From Medicago truncatula (taxonomy: Eukaryota; Streptophyta; Magnoliopsida; Fabales; Fabaceae), in contig NC_053049.1 of the NCBI RefSeq assembly GCF_003473485.1, forward strand, positions 30,959,292 through 31,023,291: DNA of 64,000 nucleotides. The letters run 5' to 3'. Made by a program: the position numbers and the translations under genes. The notes under the pieces are model-generated. The model had not been told where the DNA came from and ran no database searches. It saw only the letters and a program-made list of their open reading frames with translations. This document shows, piece by piece, positions 22,841 to 33,504 of the stretch. The first letter of the stretch is position 1. Each line of letters starts with the position of its first letter.

Positions 22841-24250
22841 TCAGTGTTTCAAAAGACTTGTAAGGTGGCTCAACAAGTTATTAACATATTTATCTTGTCT
22901 TTCAATATTGACAAACAAGTCCTTCATGTTCTTAATATTTTCTCTATAGATCATTCCCTCTTCTTCAACCACAATCAGCCTAATTGAGTGAGCAACCGAA
23001 TCACTTGTGAAAGACCCATCTCTCTCATCTCTAGGCACTGAGTACCCCATCTTCTTTTCCTCCAACACTCTTGCATTTATTCCTTGATCTGAAAGATACG
23101 TCAACAACACAAGTGGCTTCTCATGTTGAACTGCCTCTACCACCGATGTCCACCCTGCATGAGTCAAGAATCCACCAACTGCCATGTGACCTAATATCTT
23201 CATTTGTGGGACCCAATCAGTGCATACCACTCCACGTCCTTTGGTCCGCTCCTCAAATCCTTCTGGCAATTGCAACACAACTTTATCTGTAGGCCCACGT
23301 CGAACCTTAAGGACCCAAAAGAATGGAAGGTTTGACTTCTCTAACCCTAAAGCTATCTCATTCACTTCTTCTTGACTTGGTTTTGCTTCACTACCAAAAG
23401 CTACATATACCACTGTGCCATGTGGTTGCTTGTCCAACCACTCCTTTATCCTCGGCCATGAGTCATTTTCATGGCCGCTGTCAAACTCCGTGTTGGGGAG
23501 CTGACCGGCAGGGAGAACTGTTTTCTGGTGAATGTTTTGGATCACTTGAAACCATTCGGGTTCAAATTCAGTACAACCACGGATCAAAATGAAGTCACTG
23601 TTCTGAATAGACAAACCATAGCGATGCAGATCAGAAGTCCCTAAGATTTTGTCGGAGAGAATGTCCGCAGTCTTTATAATCTCAAAATAACGGTATGCTA
23701 CCGTTGTCTGAAACGGAACCCACGGCGGAGCAACGGTGAAGTCCTCAGGCTTTGTTCGACCAGGTTCGTCACCCAAGATAACTGAAACGGGTCCCAAAAA
23801 ACCCATTGTCGGTGCAGTGAAAATGGAGAAAAATGCACATTTTATACCCAACTGGGATGCCGTAGGAGCAATCCAAAAGTTAGCAAAATCATGAAAAATC
23901 CAACCAGCATTAGAAGTTTCAAGGAAATGGGTGAAAGGTTTTTCAAGTTTGTCAAAGGCATTTTTAAGGTATGGTACGACATCATAAGGAATGTCTGTAG
24001 TAGCCTCTGCGTTTTCAGGAAGGTTATCAACTTTTGGCAATGGAAGGTTTACAAATTTGATGAGAGGAGCAACATTTGGTGGTAGTTTAGGGAGGCGTTG
24101 TATGTTTCTTGGTGTAGAAACATAACTAACTTTGTGACCCTTTTGTGCTATAAGCTTGGCTAGTTCAAGATATGGAATCATGTGACCAAAGGCTAGCCAT
24201 GGAAACATTACTATGTGAAGTGCCTTTTCTTCATCTCTAATGGTATCCAT
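22841..24250 (-). CDS. UGT91-like UDP-glycosyltransferase, copy 3
   Basis: Intronless, 469 residues, beginning MDTIRDEEKALHIV. The conserved His is in FGHMIPYLE (H23) and FHDFANFW fills the place of LHDF in the other copies. The PSPG box spans 346-389, opens WVPQ rather than WAPQ, contains GGFLTHAGWTSVVEA and closes with DQ. All landmarks are intact, so the gene looks functional. It is a close paralogue of copy 2, sharing start, promoter element and 3' flank. The 11.3 kb between them is nearly all transposon, so they were probably adjacent once. Same UGT91-type role as the others, substrate unknown. Confidence 0.92.
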   Translation of the reverse strand: MDTIRDEEKALHIVMFPWLAFGHMIPYLELAKLIAQKGHKVSYVSTPRNIQRLPKLPPNVAPLIKFVNLPLPKVDNLPENAEATTDIPYDVVPYLKNAFDKLEKPFTHFLETSNAGWIFHDFANFWIAPTASQLGIKCAFFSIFTAPTMGFLGPVSVILGDEPGRTKPEDFTVAPPWVPFQTTVAYRYFEIIKTADILSDKILGTSDLHRYGLSIQNSDFILIRGCTEFEPEWFQVIQNIHQKTVLPAGQLPNTEFDSGHENDSWPRIKEWLDKQPHGTVVYVAFGSEAKPSQEEVNEIALGLEKSNLPFFWVLKVRRGPTDKVVLQLPEGFEERTKGRGVVCTDWVPQMKILGHMAVGGFLTHAGWTSVVEAVQHEKPLVLLTYLSDQGINARVLEEKKMGYSVPRDERDGSFTSDSVAHSIRLIVVEEEGMIYRENIKNMKDLFVNIERQDKYVNNLLSHLTSLLKH

Positions 24251-24289
24251 GATAGAGCAAGTTAGCGACTATGGAAGAAATGAAGTTAC

Positions 24290-24297
24290 TATAAATA
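24290..24297 (-). promoter_or_regulatory. TATA-like element of UGT copy 3
   Basis: TATTTATA on minus about 40 bases upstream of the ATG, in the same context as copy 2. Confidence 0.5.
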
Positions 24298-24803
24298 TAC
24301 TAAAACAAGATGTTACTATTTTTTGATTCAATTTATCATGAAGCAATTATTTGACCCACTACACGTTTTAAATTGTGGCCATAATTTCACTTGTCCCGAG
24401 AAAGCCTTCTATCCGGAATAGTGTACTACTTCATTTGTTACTCACCAACCCAGCATCAAATAAGTAGAAATCATACGAAATCTTCCCATTGCATTGCATC
24501 CATTCTCCAATAAGGCAGAAGATATTATTGTTTGATAGACAAATTATTATTCTTTTGTTTTTCTAACTGCCGCCCATGCACTCAGTATTTGAAAAAAAAT
24601 AAATCATCATTCTTTAAAAATGTCAAATATTTCAACTTTCAATTCACTGAATGCACATATTTCATATAAGTTTATCATTTAAGGTCGTTAAAATAGTATT
24701 TCGGAGACAATCATTAGTGATTTTTATTTTACTTTTACAATATAGATACAGTTTAGAAAGTTATCAAAGTCAACCAAATAGTAGAACCCTTAATATATTT
24801 ACT
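24298..24803. other. Upstream flank of UGT copy 3
   Basis: AT-rich with no gene. Some phrases (gaaatcatacgaaatcttcccattgcattgc) echo 12440-12470 upstream of copy 2, suggesting that the duplication also included a 5' flank. Confidence 0.4.
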
Positions 24804-26190
24804 AAGGCTTTGTTTGGAAGTTTGGAGGGAAATGGAAAACTTTGAAGGATTGAAAACAGGGCCGGCCCTAAGCCACGAGTGCGACGGCCTAGGGCCCATG
24901 CCGGTAGGGGGCCCTAAAATTTTTTTTATTGGTGGGGGTGTATATAGTAAGAATTGGTTTTATGGGGGTTTATATAGGAAAATATTGGCAGGCCCGAAAA
25001 TTGACATGAAAAGCTGGGCTGCAGTCTGTTATTGTTTTGGCCTTTTTGATGCAATTTGCTATATATACCCCATAAGAAACAAAGCTTTCTATATACACCC
25101 TCCCAAAAAAATTGGCCCTTTGTTTCTAATAATGTGCCAAGAACTTTTTTATATTTTTTGGGGCCCTTTGTTCCTAATAATGTGTCTTACTAATATTAAA
25201 AATATATGTGATATTTATTATCCAGAAAATTGGGAGAATTTTCATAACAAAACAAATTATATTTTAGTTGAAAATGGGCCTACTAGAGAAATTAATCTTA
25301 ATCTTTCCTTGAAAGTATTCAAAATAAATTAATTATATCAATATAGTAATATAAACTTGGTACTTATAGCCTATAAAAAGATGAATGATTTATTTGTAGT
25401 ATAACAAATGAGTTATTGTATCTTAGATTACTCTAAAACATTTAACACTAATTTTGTTTATCAAGTATTATTGTTGTTGTGTGTTTAGCATTGGAGAATT
25501 TTGTATCCAAATGTCTAAAATTTAATTAATTACGTGTTGATATACTTTTATTTTTTTGATTTTACTATCATTAGATGTCAAAAATTCAGTGTCTACTATT
25601 TAGGTGCTAAAATTTCAGTCTACTTCGGAGAAGCTATTGTTCTCTAATCCTATAGTATTTTGTTTAGTTTTGGTTTCTATGAAGTATTTGATTTATTTGA
25701 AGATGTTGCCTAAAAAAGCTTTTATCTTATAGTGAAAAGCGAAGAAAAGAAAAATGTAGCATTAGTAAAATCATAACAAGAAACTAAAAAAATTTATGAT
25801 TTATTATGTAAGGGCCCATTTTTTCAAACTATGCCTAAGGCCCCTTAAACGCTAGGAACGGCCCTGATTGAAAATATATAGAAAATAGTAAAATCTTTTA
25901 TATTTTCTAAAAGAATAATTTTTTAAATTAATGTTTTGATTAATATATTTTTAATTTTAAGAATATTATAACTACATATATTAAATTTGAAGTCTTGTAA
26001 ACCCTCTAAAACCCTTCCCCATTACAATTTTTGAGTATCCCCAAGTGATGAGGATTTTGTATTATGAAAAAAAATGAACCTTCAAAAGCCTTCCCACTCT
26101 CAATGTCATTTATTTCTTCCACCTGCTCCTTTTTTTTTTTCTTTCCAAACCTCTCTTCTCTCTTTCCCTCCAAACTCACAAACAAAGCCT
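24804..26190. mobile_element. Inverted-repeat element that hosts a hAT insertion
   Basis: The left end aaggctttgtttggaag continues ...tttggagggaaa. It is mirrored at the right by tttccctccaaactcacaaa followed by caaagcct. The GGCTTTGTTTGG terminus suggests a PIF/Harbinger-type element, but a matching 3-bp TSD is not clear. Without the hAT it is about 370 bp and non-coding. Confidence 0.5.
24857..25866. mobile_element. hAT element, 1.0 kb, non-autonomous
   Basis: Ends CAGGGCCGGCCCTA and (inverted) CAGGGCCGTTCCTA. Perfect 8-bp TSD attgaaaa at 24849-24856 and 25867-25874. The open frame inside it (to 25332) resembles no transposase I know. Confidence 0.85.
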
Positions 26191-26512
26191 ACGGATTACC
26201 GCTTTTTCATTAAAAAAAATTCATATTATTTACTCTGATTGGGATCAACTTAATTCCAATTAAAGTAAAATATATGTTTTTTAAGGCGGTTTTGAGAAAG
26301 AGATGAGTGAAAGAAAAATTATAGAAGAGCGAGATTAATATAGGAGATAGATAGAAAGTCACCCTCCAAGCCTTTGTCTCCATTATGTCACCCAATCTAT
26401 TTTACCTTTTTTTCTTCTTCTTAAAATGGCTGATCTAATTGGGAAAAAAAATATAACAAATGTGCCAAAATAATTGATTGACTTTCAATACAACATTAAT
26501 TATTTTTTGGTA

Positions 26513-26800
26513 TATATATGATTTTAATCCCCGCACTTATAACATTTTTTTAGTTTAGTCCAAGTAAGTTTTTTTGATTGGGTTAAGTCCTTGCAAAAAA
26601 AATTAAAAAAAATTGTTGTGTATTTAGTTCTTAAAGTCAGCTTATTAGACCACATGTCATGTTTATATTGTGCCAGATATTACGCCAAAGACTAAAATCA
26701 AGAAATTTTGAATTTATTAGGTTTGAACCCAAACAAAAAAACTTAAAGGGACCAAAGTGAAATAATACAATATTTATAAGGACTAAAATCATATTTAAAC
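26513..26800. mobile_element. MITE with 'ggactaaaatcatatt' inverted ends
   Basis: The left arm tatatatgattttaatcccc is mirrored by ggactaaaatcatatttaaa at the right. Non-coding. It resembles the MULE-MITEs at 12990 and 34243 in design but is more decayed. Confidence 0.55.
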
Positions 26801-27393
26801 CTTATTTCTTTTTCTTCTTCTCATATATACCCTCTAATTGATATTACCTGCATCACTGCCAATTTAACATTTTTCACATTACATTTATGATAATGGTAGG
26901 TACATGATAACAAATTTGGCAAGTACACCAAACTGTTCGAAGTACGTAGTAAATTATCCTCTTCACATGGATTGGATTGTTGTTTTCGAGGCAATTTACT
27001 AAACCTATAAATTAAAATAGTAGATTGGGAGAGTTTTCAAGTTTTGTTTGATTGCGCAAAGCTAGTTTATTTGGTAGCAGAAATAAATAAAAAGGATATT
27101 TGATTCAGATTTTAACGGCGATTAGGATTCTTTGAATTCACCTACCTTTTTGTTGGACTAATGCAAATGTATCTCTATCAACTATGAACTAGGGATTATA
27201 AAAAAGTGGTTAAATACGTGGGGCAGAATCCCTCCAAGTGTCATGTTGTTCCTCATCACCCTAAAGGTCATATGTGCAATACGGTAAATGGTTATCAATC
27301 CTCTAAGATTCCGTATACATTGGTATACTTAATAAAGTGGGGACTTGCACTCTCACAGATAGTTCACAAGAGACAAATATTGAAATTACTAAA
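26801..27393. other. Intergenic sequence next to the LINE
   Basis: No gene seen; the short frame at 27206-27397 has no recognisable features. The 3' end of the neighbouring LINE should lie here, but I cannot place a poly-A tail. Confidence 0.35.
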
Positions 27394-29494
27394 TTAACTT
27401 TTATTCATCAACCTTTGTCGATTAGGTAAGTATTCTCTCCCAAGGCGCCACATAAAATGTTTTACCTTAGGAGGAATTGGTAGTGCCCATAATATGTTCC
27501 AATCACCTTCCACTTTCCACTTATCTTGATTTATTAGCACATCCACACATACCCTATAAGCACTCTTAACTGAGTATAAGCATTTTTTGTCAAACCTCCA
27601 AATAATTTCATCTTTTCCATCAAGGTTAAGATCTGGTGTTTTTATAATTTCATTCACATTCCTCACATGCCGAATAATATTTTCATTCCACTTCTTAGTG
27701 TTCATATCAATAAGAGTAGTAATATTAAAATTACCTAAATAATGTAAATTGGGAGTAGAAATACAAGGATTATCCTTGTTCCACAACCAAGGTGTGTTCC
27801 AAATAGGAATCAAGGAGCCATCACCAATTCTCCAACGGTATCAATTCTACAACAATTTTTGAGATGTCTAGATGCTACACCATACATAATTAAGAGTATG
27901 TCTCAAAGACAATCCCAAAAAATCCCCAATTAGAAAATATTTAGCTTTGAAGATTCTTGAAACCATAGAACCGAGGTTGGTTAAGAAATTCCAACCTTGC
28001 TTCCTTAAAATTTCCAAATTAAAACCATGGATGATCTGAAAACCCATTTATCCTCGTTCCTTCCTCATAGTAAGATTTTCCCAACACATCAATCTAATCC
28101 CTCTTCTATTTTCACCTTTTTCATCCCACCAACTTGAATTAAGCATCATCTCTATATGTTCCTCTATAGACGTTGGAAGGAGGAATACACTCATGCAATA
28201 AGATAAAATAGTTTGAGCAACTGGCTTGATGAAAACCTCTTTACCCGCTTGTGATAAAACTTTACTACTCCAAGAAGAGATACGCTTCCACACCATATCA
28301 TTGATATAATTAAAAATAGATTTCTTGCTACTGCCTTTCATAGAAGGGAGTCCTAAATATTTTCCCGTCCCAATACACTCCGTCATTTGAAGAATATTAG
28401 GGAGGGTAGCCTTTACCGTAGGGGATTCCTACTAAAAAATATCTATGATTTTTTCATATTGATCAACTGACATGAGGCTTTAGCAAAAGTATCCAGAATA
28501 CCTTTCAAATCTTTGTTTCAGACTCATTTGCTCTAAATAAAAGAAAGCTATCATTTGAAAATAAGAGATGACTAATAGTGGGCGCTCTTCGGCAAACCTG
28601 AACTCCATGGAGAATTCTATTTCGTTCAGCTTGTTTGATCAGAGCAGTCATACCTTCATCACAAATAATAAACACATATGGTGAAAAGGGTCACCTTGAC
28701 TTATACCTCTCCTTGGATGTATTAGACCTACTTTGTTATCATTGATCAGAACATGGTAACTTACTGTAGTAACACACATGTAATCCACACTGAGTTGAAA
28801 CCCATCCTTTCCAAAATTCTAAAAAAATAATTCCATTCAACACGATCATATGATTTGCTAATATCTATTTTTAATGTTGCTTCCCCTTTCTTACCTCGAG
28901 TCTTGCACTTCAAATAATATATGATTTCTAAGGCGACAAACACATTTTCTGTAATGGATCTTCCTGCAACAAAGCCTGATTTTTTAACCGCTTCAGAAAA
29001 CTCGACATCATTAAAAGGAGCGATAAGCATTTGGTTATCCTCCATGTTCAGACACGTTTGGACATCTTGTAAAATCGGTTCTTGCTCACAATTATGGCAG
29101 CAAAAATATTGGAAAAATAGGCGAGTTCACATAACCCCTCATTTCAAGTCACTTCAATATCCTCATCATTTATCAACTTCTTGATCTTATTATGTTGCTT
29201 TCTATAGGTGGCAGCCGCATGGAAAAATTTAGAATTCATATCACCATCACACAATCAAAAAGTTTTTGCCCGTTGTTTCCTGAACGTTTTCTCTTGAATA
29301 AGTAGAAGACTCAAGCTTTGTTTTAATTTCACCACTTCACCATCAGCTTCAAAAGTTGACAAGATCTTACAATTCCATAATTCTTTTCTTGCAATTACGG
29401 ATATCTTCCTTATACCGTTTACGAAGGGACCAACCCCATTGGTCAAGTTCCTCCGTACATGAGAGAAAACGATCTAGGATAGACTCATTAGCAC

Positions 29495-30177
29495 TAGGGC
29501 TGAGCAGTGGGCGGGTTCCGGCCCAACATGGCCTTGGCAGATGAAACCGATCGACCACCCCATTTTAAGGCCCATTTCCGTCCATAAATACACTCGGTTT
29601 GGGCGGGTTTGGGTCTGGACGGGTCTCGGTTTAGACGGTTCGGTTGCTTCTGTTATTACATTTTCTCTCACACAAAATATAGAGAACGTGATAGCAATAG
29701 GTGACACAAAAATGATTGATGTGAATGGTAAATGCTTCTTCTCTCTCATGCACCAAGGGGGAAGTAGCAAAGTTTTCTTAATTAAAATTGTTAATAATTA
29801 ACGTAATAGTATATAAAGAGTTAATAGTTAAAAGCATGGTTATGTGCGCGCACATATTGCAGACCATAGGGAAGAGATAAAGTGGAAATTCACTTGGCAT
29901 GTGGCAGCAACTGATGCAGTGGGGGGAGAGTGTTGCAGAGGCATATGAGAATGTGAGGAGACTTATTTCAAATTTAATACTAGTATCAGTATGTCTCGGG
30001 CGAGTATGGGCATCGTCGGACATAATTTTTGAAATTGGAGTTCGCCCGAATCAAGTCACACAGACTCGAATTTTATTGTTTTTCTTACCCGAGACCTGTC
30101 TGTAACCGCCCGCAATACCCACGGCTGATTCGGATAACTCGGTTTGCGGCCGGGTCAGTTATCTATGATCACCTCTA
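29495..30177. mobile_element. hAT element inside LINE ORF2
   Basis: Ends TAGGGCTGAGCA and (inverted) TAGAGGTGATCA. 8-bp TSD attagcac (29487-29494) and atttgcac (30178-30185), seven of eight matching. Non-coding, 683 bp. LINE coding sequence resumes in frame once the element and one TSD copy are removed. Confidence 0.82.
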
Positions 30178-30940
30178 ATTTGCACCATGAGACCAGCTAT
30201 CCAAGACAACCTCTTCATGCTCCCGTTCAATAAGCCAGGCATTCTAAAACCACAACTGGCGTTTCTTATACTCAAAAACATGAATTTCAGTGCTAAGAAT
30301 AATGGGAGAGTGTTCTGATGCACCACACACCAAATTTTGCAACGCGCAGTGAGGGAAAATATTCATCCTAGCTTGTGTGACTAAGGCTCTATCGAGCCTC
30401 TCCTCAACCACATAATTCGAACTAAATCTTCAAGATGATGTATATGCATGTCCTTGTAGATGAACATCGATGAATTCACAATCACTTACTACTTCCTGGA
30501 AACCATTGAAGAGCCATTAAGGGTGGGGAACACTCCCTTTTTTATCATCATTTGACAAGATATCATTAAATACGCCCACAATACACCATGGAATATTCGA
30601 TTGTCGTGCTAACATTCTTAAAATATTCCAAGACTCCCTTCTATTTATATGGCCTCGTTAAGGAATGCCATAAAAACTTGTTAGCCTCCATTCTATACCG
30701 TTATCATCCTCCTTGACTATGATATTTATAAAATTACGAGAATAATTTTGAATCTCACAAAACCTCTCATATGTTCCAAAGCATAGCTAGACTTCCACTT
30801 CTTCCTTCTCTATCAACGGTAAAACAAGACACATAACCCACTATCCTACGAATCTCCTCAATCTTATTGGCATGGCAAAGGGTTTCAAAAAGAAAAATAT
30901 AATATCTGATTTGTGAACTCGGATTAGGTCCCTTAGTGAT

Positions 30941-33186
30941 CAGTGGCGTAGCCAGGATTCTGGAGTAGGGGGTTCAGACCTTTCAACTTTACTAGAGCTA
31001 TGAAAGTTTTGTGCAGTTATTTTTTCTTTTAATTATCATTTATTTATACTACTAAATTTATAATTTTCGTCATTTTTTTCCAATCAAATATCTATTTTTT
31101 TTGCATAAATGTTTAATTATTATTTTTTATATTTTCCATATTTTGTATAAATTATAAATTTCAAAATCTATCAAATGAAAGTTAGAATTTGTGTAAATTA
31201 TAAATTTATAATTCTAAAGCATAATAATTTGGTGTATAACATTTTGTGTTGAAATATGTTTCATGGAAAGAAGTAAAAATAATTTGCATAAGTTATTGGT
31301 TACGGAAAAAATGTGAGGGAGAGTAATTTGGGTACACCTTGCATTTGAGTTCATGAAAATTGAGAATAAGTAAGATTTATTTTATTTTATTTGGAAAAGA
31401 TGACATTTGAAAGAATATAAAATATTTAGGATGGTGGGAGTATTAAGTTATGAAAGAATATAAAATATTTAGTAATATATATTATATTTGCAAGAATTAA
31501 ACTCTGCGACATACTTGGTTTAGTGGTAAAAGCTTCTTAAAAGACTTTTAGGATTTGTGTTCTATCTTCAAGCACTTCATTTTTATTTTAGAAAGAATTC
31601 AATTATTACAATTACAATTATTAATAAGAAAATAAAAGAAAACAAATGTAATAGGAAAAACCAAATAGAGAGTTGGGCTTTTAAAAATAGTTATATCAAA
31701 AAAGAAGTCAATTATCTCTAGTTGAGCCAAATACTGTTGTGTTAACATAAAAGTGAGACTCGTGTCATTCATAGGGTGAGAAAAACTTGGATTATTGTTG
31801 CAAAATGTTTGGCTCAATTGCAATGTTAAAATATGAGGAGGTTCATCCTTAAAATATAAGGAGGTTCAAATACTAACAAAACAATGCAATCATGTGCAAA
31901 TTTTAAAAGCCCAGGGCAAGTGCATCCATGGGCGGTTCCACCGTGTAGCGACCCCGGGCGGTCGCCCGGGCTCGATCGATAATTTTTGCACATTAGACTC
32001 AACCAAAAAGCTCATTAACACATTTATAAAAAGAAAAATTTGGGCAATCTGAAAATTGTCACACGTAAATAGGTCTTGGAATTTTATTTGGCACACTATT
32101 GACAGTTTCATCTCTCTTATTTTAACGGGTTAATTGTTCAAATTGACTCTTTAATATACTTTATGTTTGAAAAATGACCCAATAAAATACAAAATATATA
32201 CTCTAACATTGTAACTTGAATTTCTTCTTATTTAATTTTGACCACCCTATAATATACGTGTAGTCTAAACATGTGACCTAAATGTTGAATTTTTTCACTA
32301 TTTTTTTCTTACATGTTTAGCACGTTAAAATATAGCTTTACATAAAATTAAATTTCTTCGACCAAGGATAAATTAATTATGAATTTTTATTCCCTCATAA
32401 TTATGAATTTCTTAAACAATTTATAATTAATTTGTATCTCGTTTAAAATTTACAAAATTTCATTGTGAATGTTTCTTATCATGTTCTAGTCATGCCTACA
32501 AAATTAGGGAACTAAATTTGACTTGTGAGTATACGCTTACGCGGAACAAAATTTCAATTTTGCACGTTTCAGTTGAAAAATCAAAATAAATTTAAACGAT
32601 TTCGAAATGCTATGAAACTTTACAAATCCCTTTTATGTATTTTTATAGATGTCTTTGCAAATAATGAGCTCAAAATTTGATTTATAGATCGAGATTTCTG
32701 TTGTTTTGTTTTTTGAGCTTTTGACACTTTAAAAATTCATAATTAATTTGTCGTTTGTCGAAAATTTATAATTTTTTTGTTAAAGCCATATTTTAACGTT
32801 CTTAACTCGTCGCTGGAAAATCATGAAAAAATTCAATCTCTCAGTTGCTTTTTTGGACTTCGCGTATATTACAGGTTATAAATAATAAAAATCTCGAATT
32901 ACATGGTCAGAATACATGTTATTTAATTACAGGGTCAATTTTCAGACTTCACGTATATTACGTGGTTAATTTAAATTAATAACCCTATTTTAAATTGTAC
33001 TTTTGTTGATAAAATGATAAACTTCATTTATTTTGATTTTTTTTAGGTAAAAAAAAAAAATCGATTTATGACTGTTTATATATTATGTCACATGTGAATT
33101 TACGATTAATTTTTCGCCCAGGCTCCATAAATTTCCTGGCTCCGCCACTGAGTGCATCCCCTCACTTATATGTGGCACCGCCACTG
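30941..33186. mobile_element. Outer hAT element in LINE endonuclease
   Basis: Ends CAGTGGCGTAGCCAGG and (inverted) CAGTGGCGGTGCCACA. Perfect 8-bp TSD ttagtgat at 30933-30940 and 33187-33194. It contains a second hAT and, at about 31210-31443, a Stowaway-like stretch ending in ggtgggagta. No transposase frame. Confidence 0.85.
31927..33150. mobile_element. Inner hAT element nested in the outer hAT
   Basis: Ends CATGGGCGGTTCCACC and (inverted) CAGTGGCGGAGCCAGG, followed inward by a proline-codon-like cccgggcggtcgcccgggct palindrome on the left only. Perfect 8-bp TSD agtgcatc at 31919-31926 and 33151-33158. It inserted close to the right end of the outer hAT. Non-coding. Confidence 0.82.
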
Positions 33187-33504
33187 TTAGTGATGGAACA
33201 GCACTCGGGTGATCCAATCCCCGACAATTCCAACTCAACACAATCATTGGTCATGTGGGCCTAATTGCCAGGACCCACTGTTAAAACATATTGTTGTGTT
33301 GCCTTTGTATTGTTACCATCTAATATCATATGATTTGCATTATTACTCCACGTTTTCTTTTTCTATCAAGCTCTTCCTCTCTTTTTTTTGTTCTCTAGCT
33401 CATTAACTTCCCATTGTTGCATGTTCAGTGATTCTTTTTCCATAGTAATTGCCTTCCATTGTTGAGGATCATATAATTTATTCTTGTCATGATGAATATT
33501 ATTT

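Larger units (their letters stand above)
27394..33247 (-). pseudogene. LINE ORF2: endonuclease, reverse transcriptase and zf-RVT, broken
   Basis: It starts MIVLSWNCRGLDHPSAVP at 33247, the typical N-terminus of the AP-endonuclease domain, and continues into LIRVHKSDIIFLFETLCHAN after the hAT pair. Further on are LVTQARMNIFPHCALQNLV, SWSHGAN / ANESILDRFLSC on either side of the second hAT, an RT block (FSEAVKKSGFVAGRSITENV, KIDISKSYDRVEW), a GKYLGLPS block, and zf-RVT (RFDKKCLYSVKSAYR, WALPIPPKVKHFMWRLG). The RT catalytic box expected as LLFADDSLLF reads LLFSNDSFLLF near 28540-28570, so a catalytic Asp is lost. Several stops and a missing C-terminus also show it is dead. Confidence 0.88.

Noticed and set aside
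24814..25332. 172-codon open frame
   Set aside because: It starts outside and runs into a hAT element across its terminal inverted repeat. There is no recognisable protein domain.
31505..31580. Third SINE (ttggtttagtggtaaaagct)
   Set aside because: Only an A-box-like phrase is convincing. The B-box is poor and no TSD is visible.
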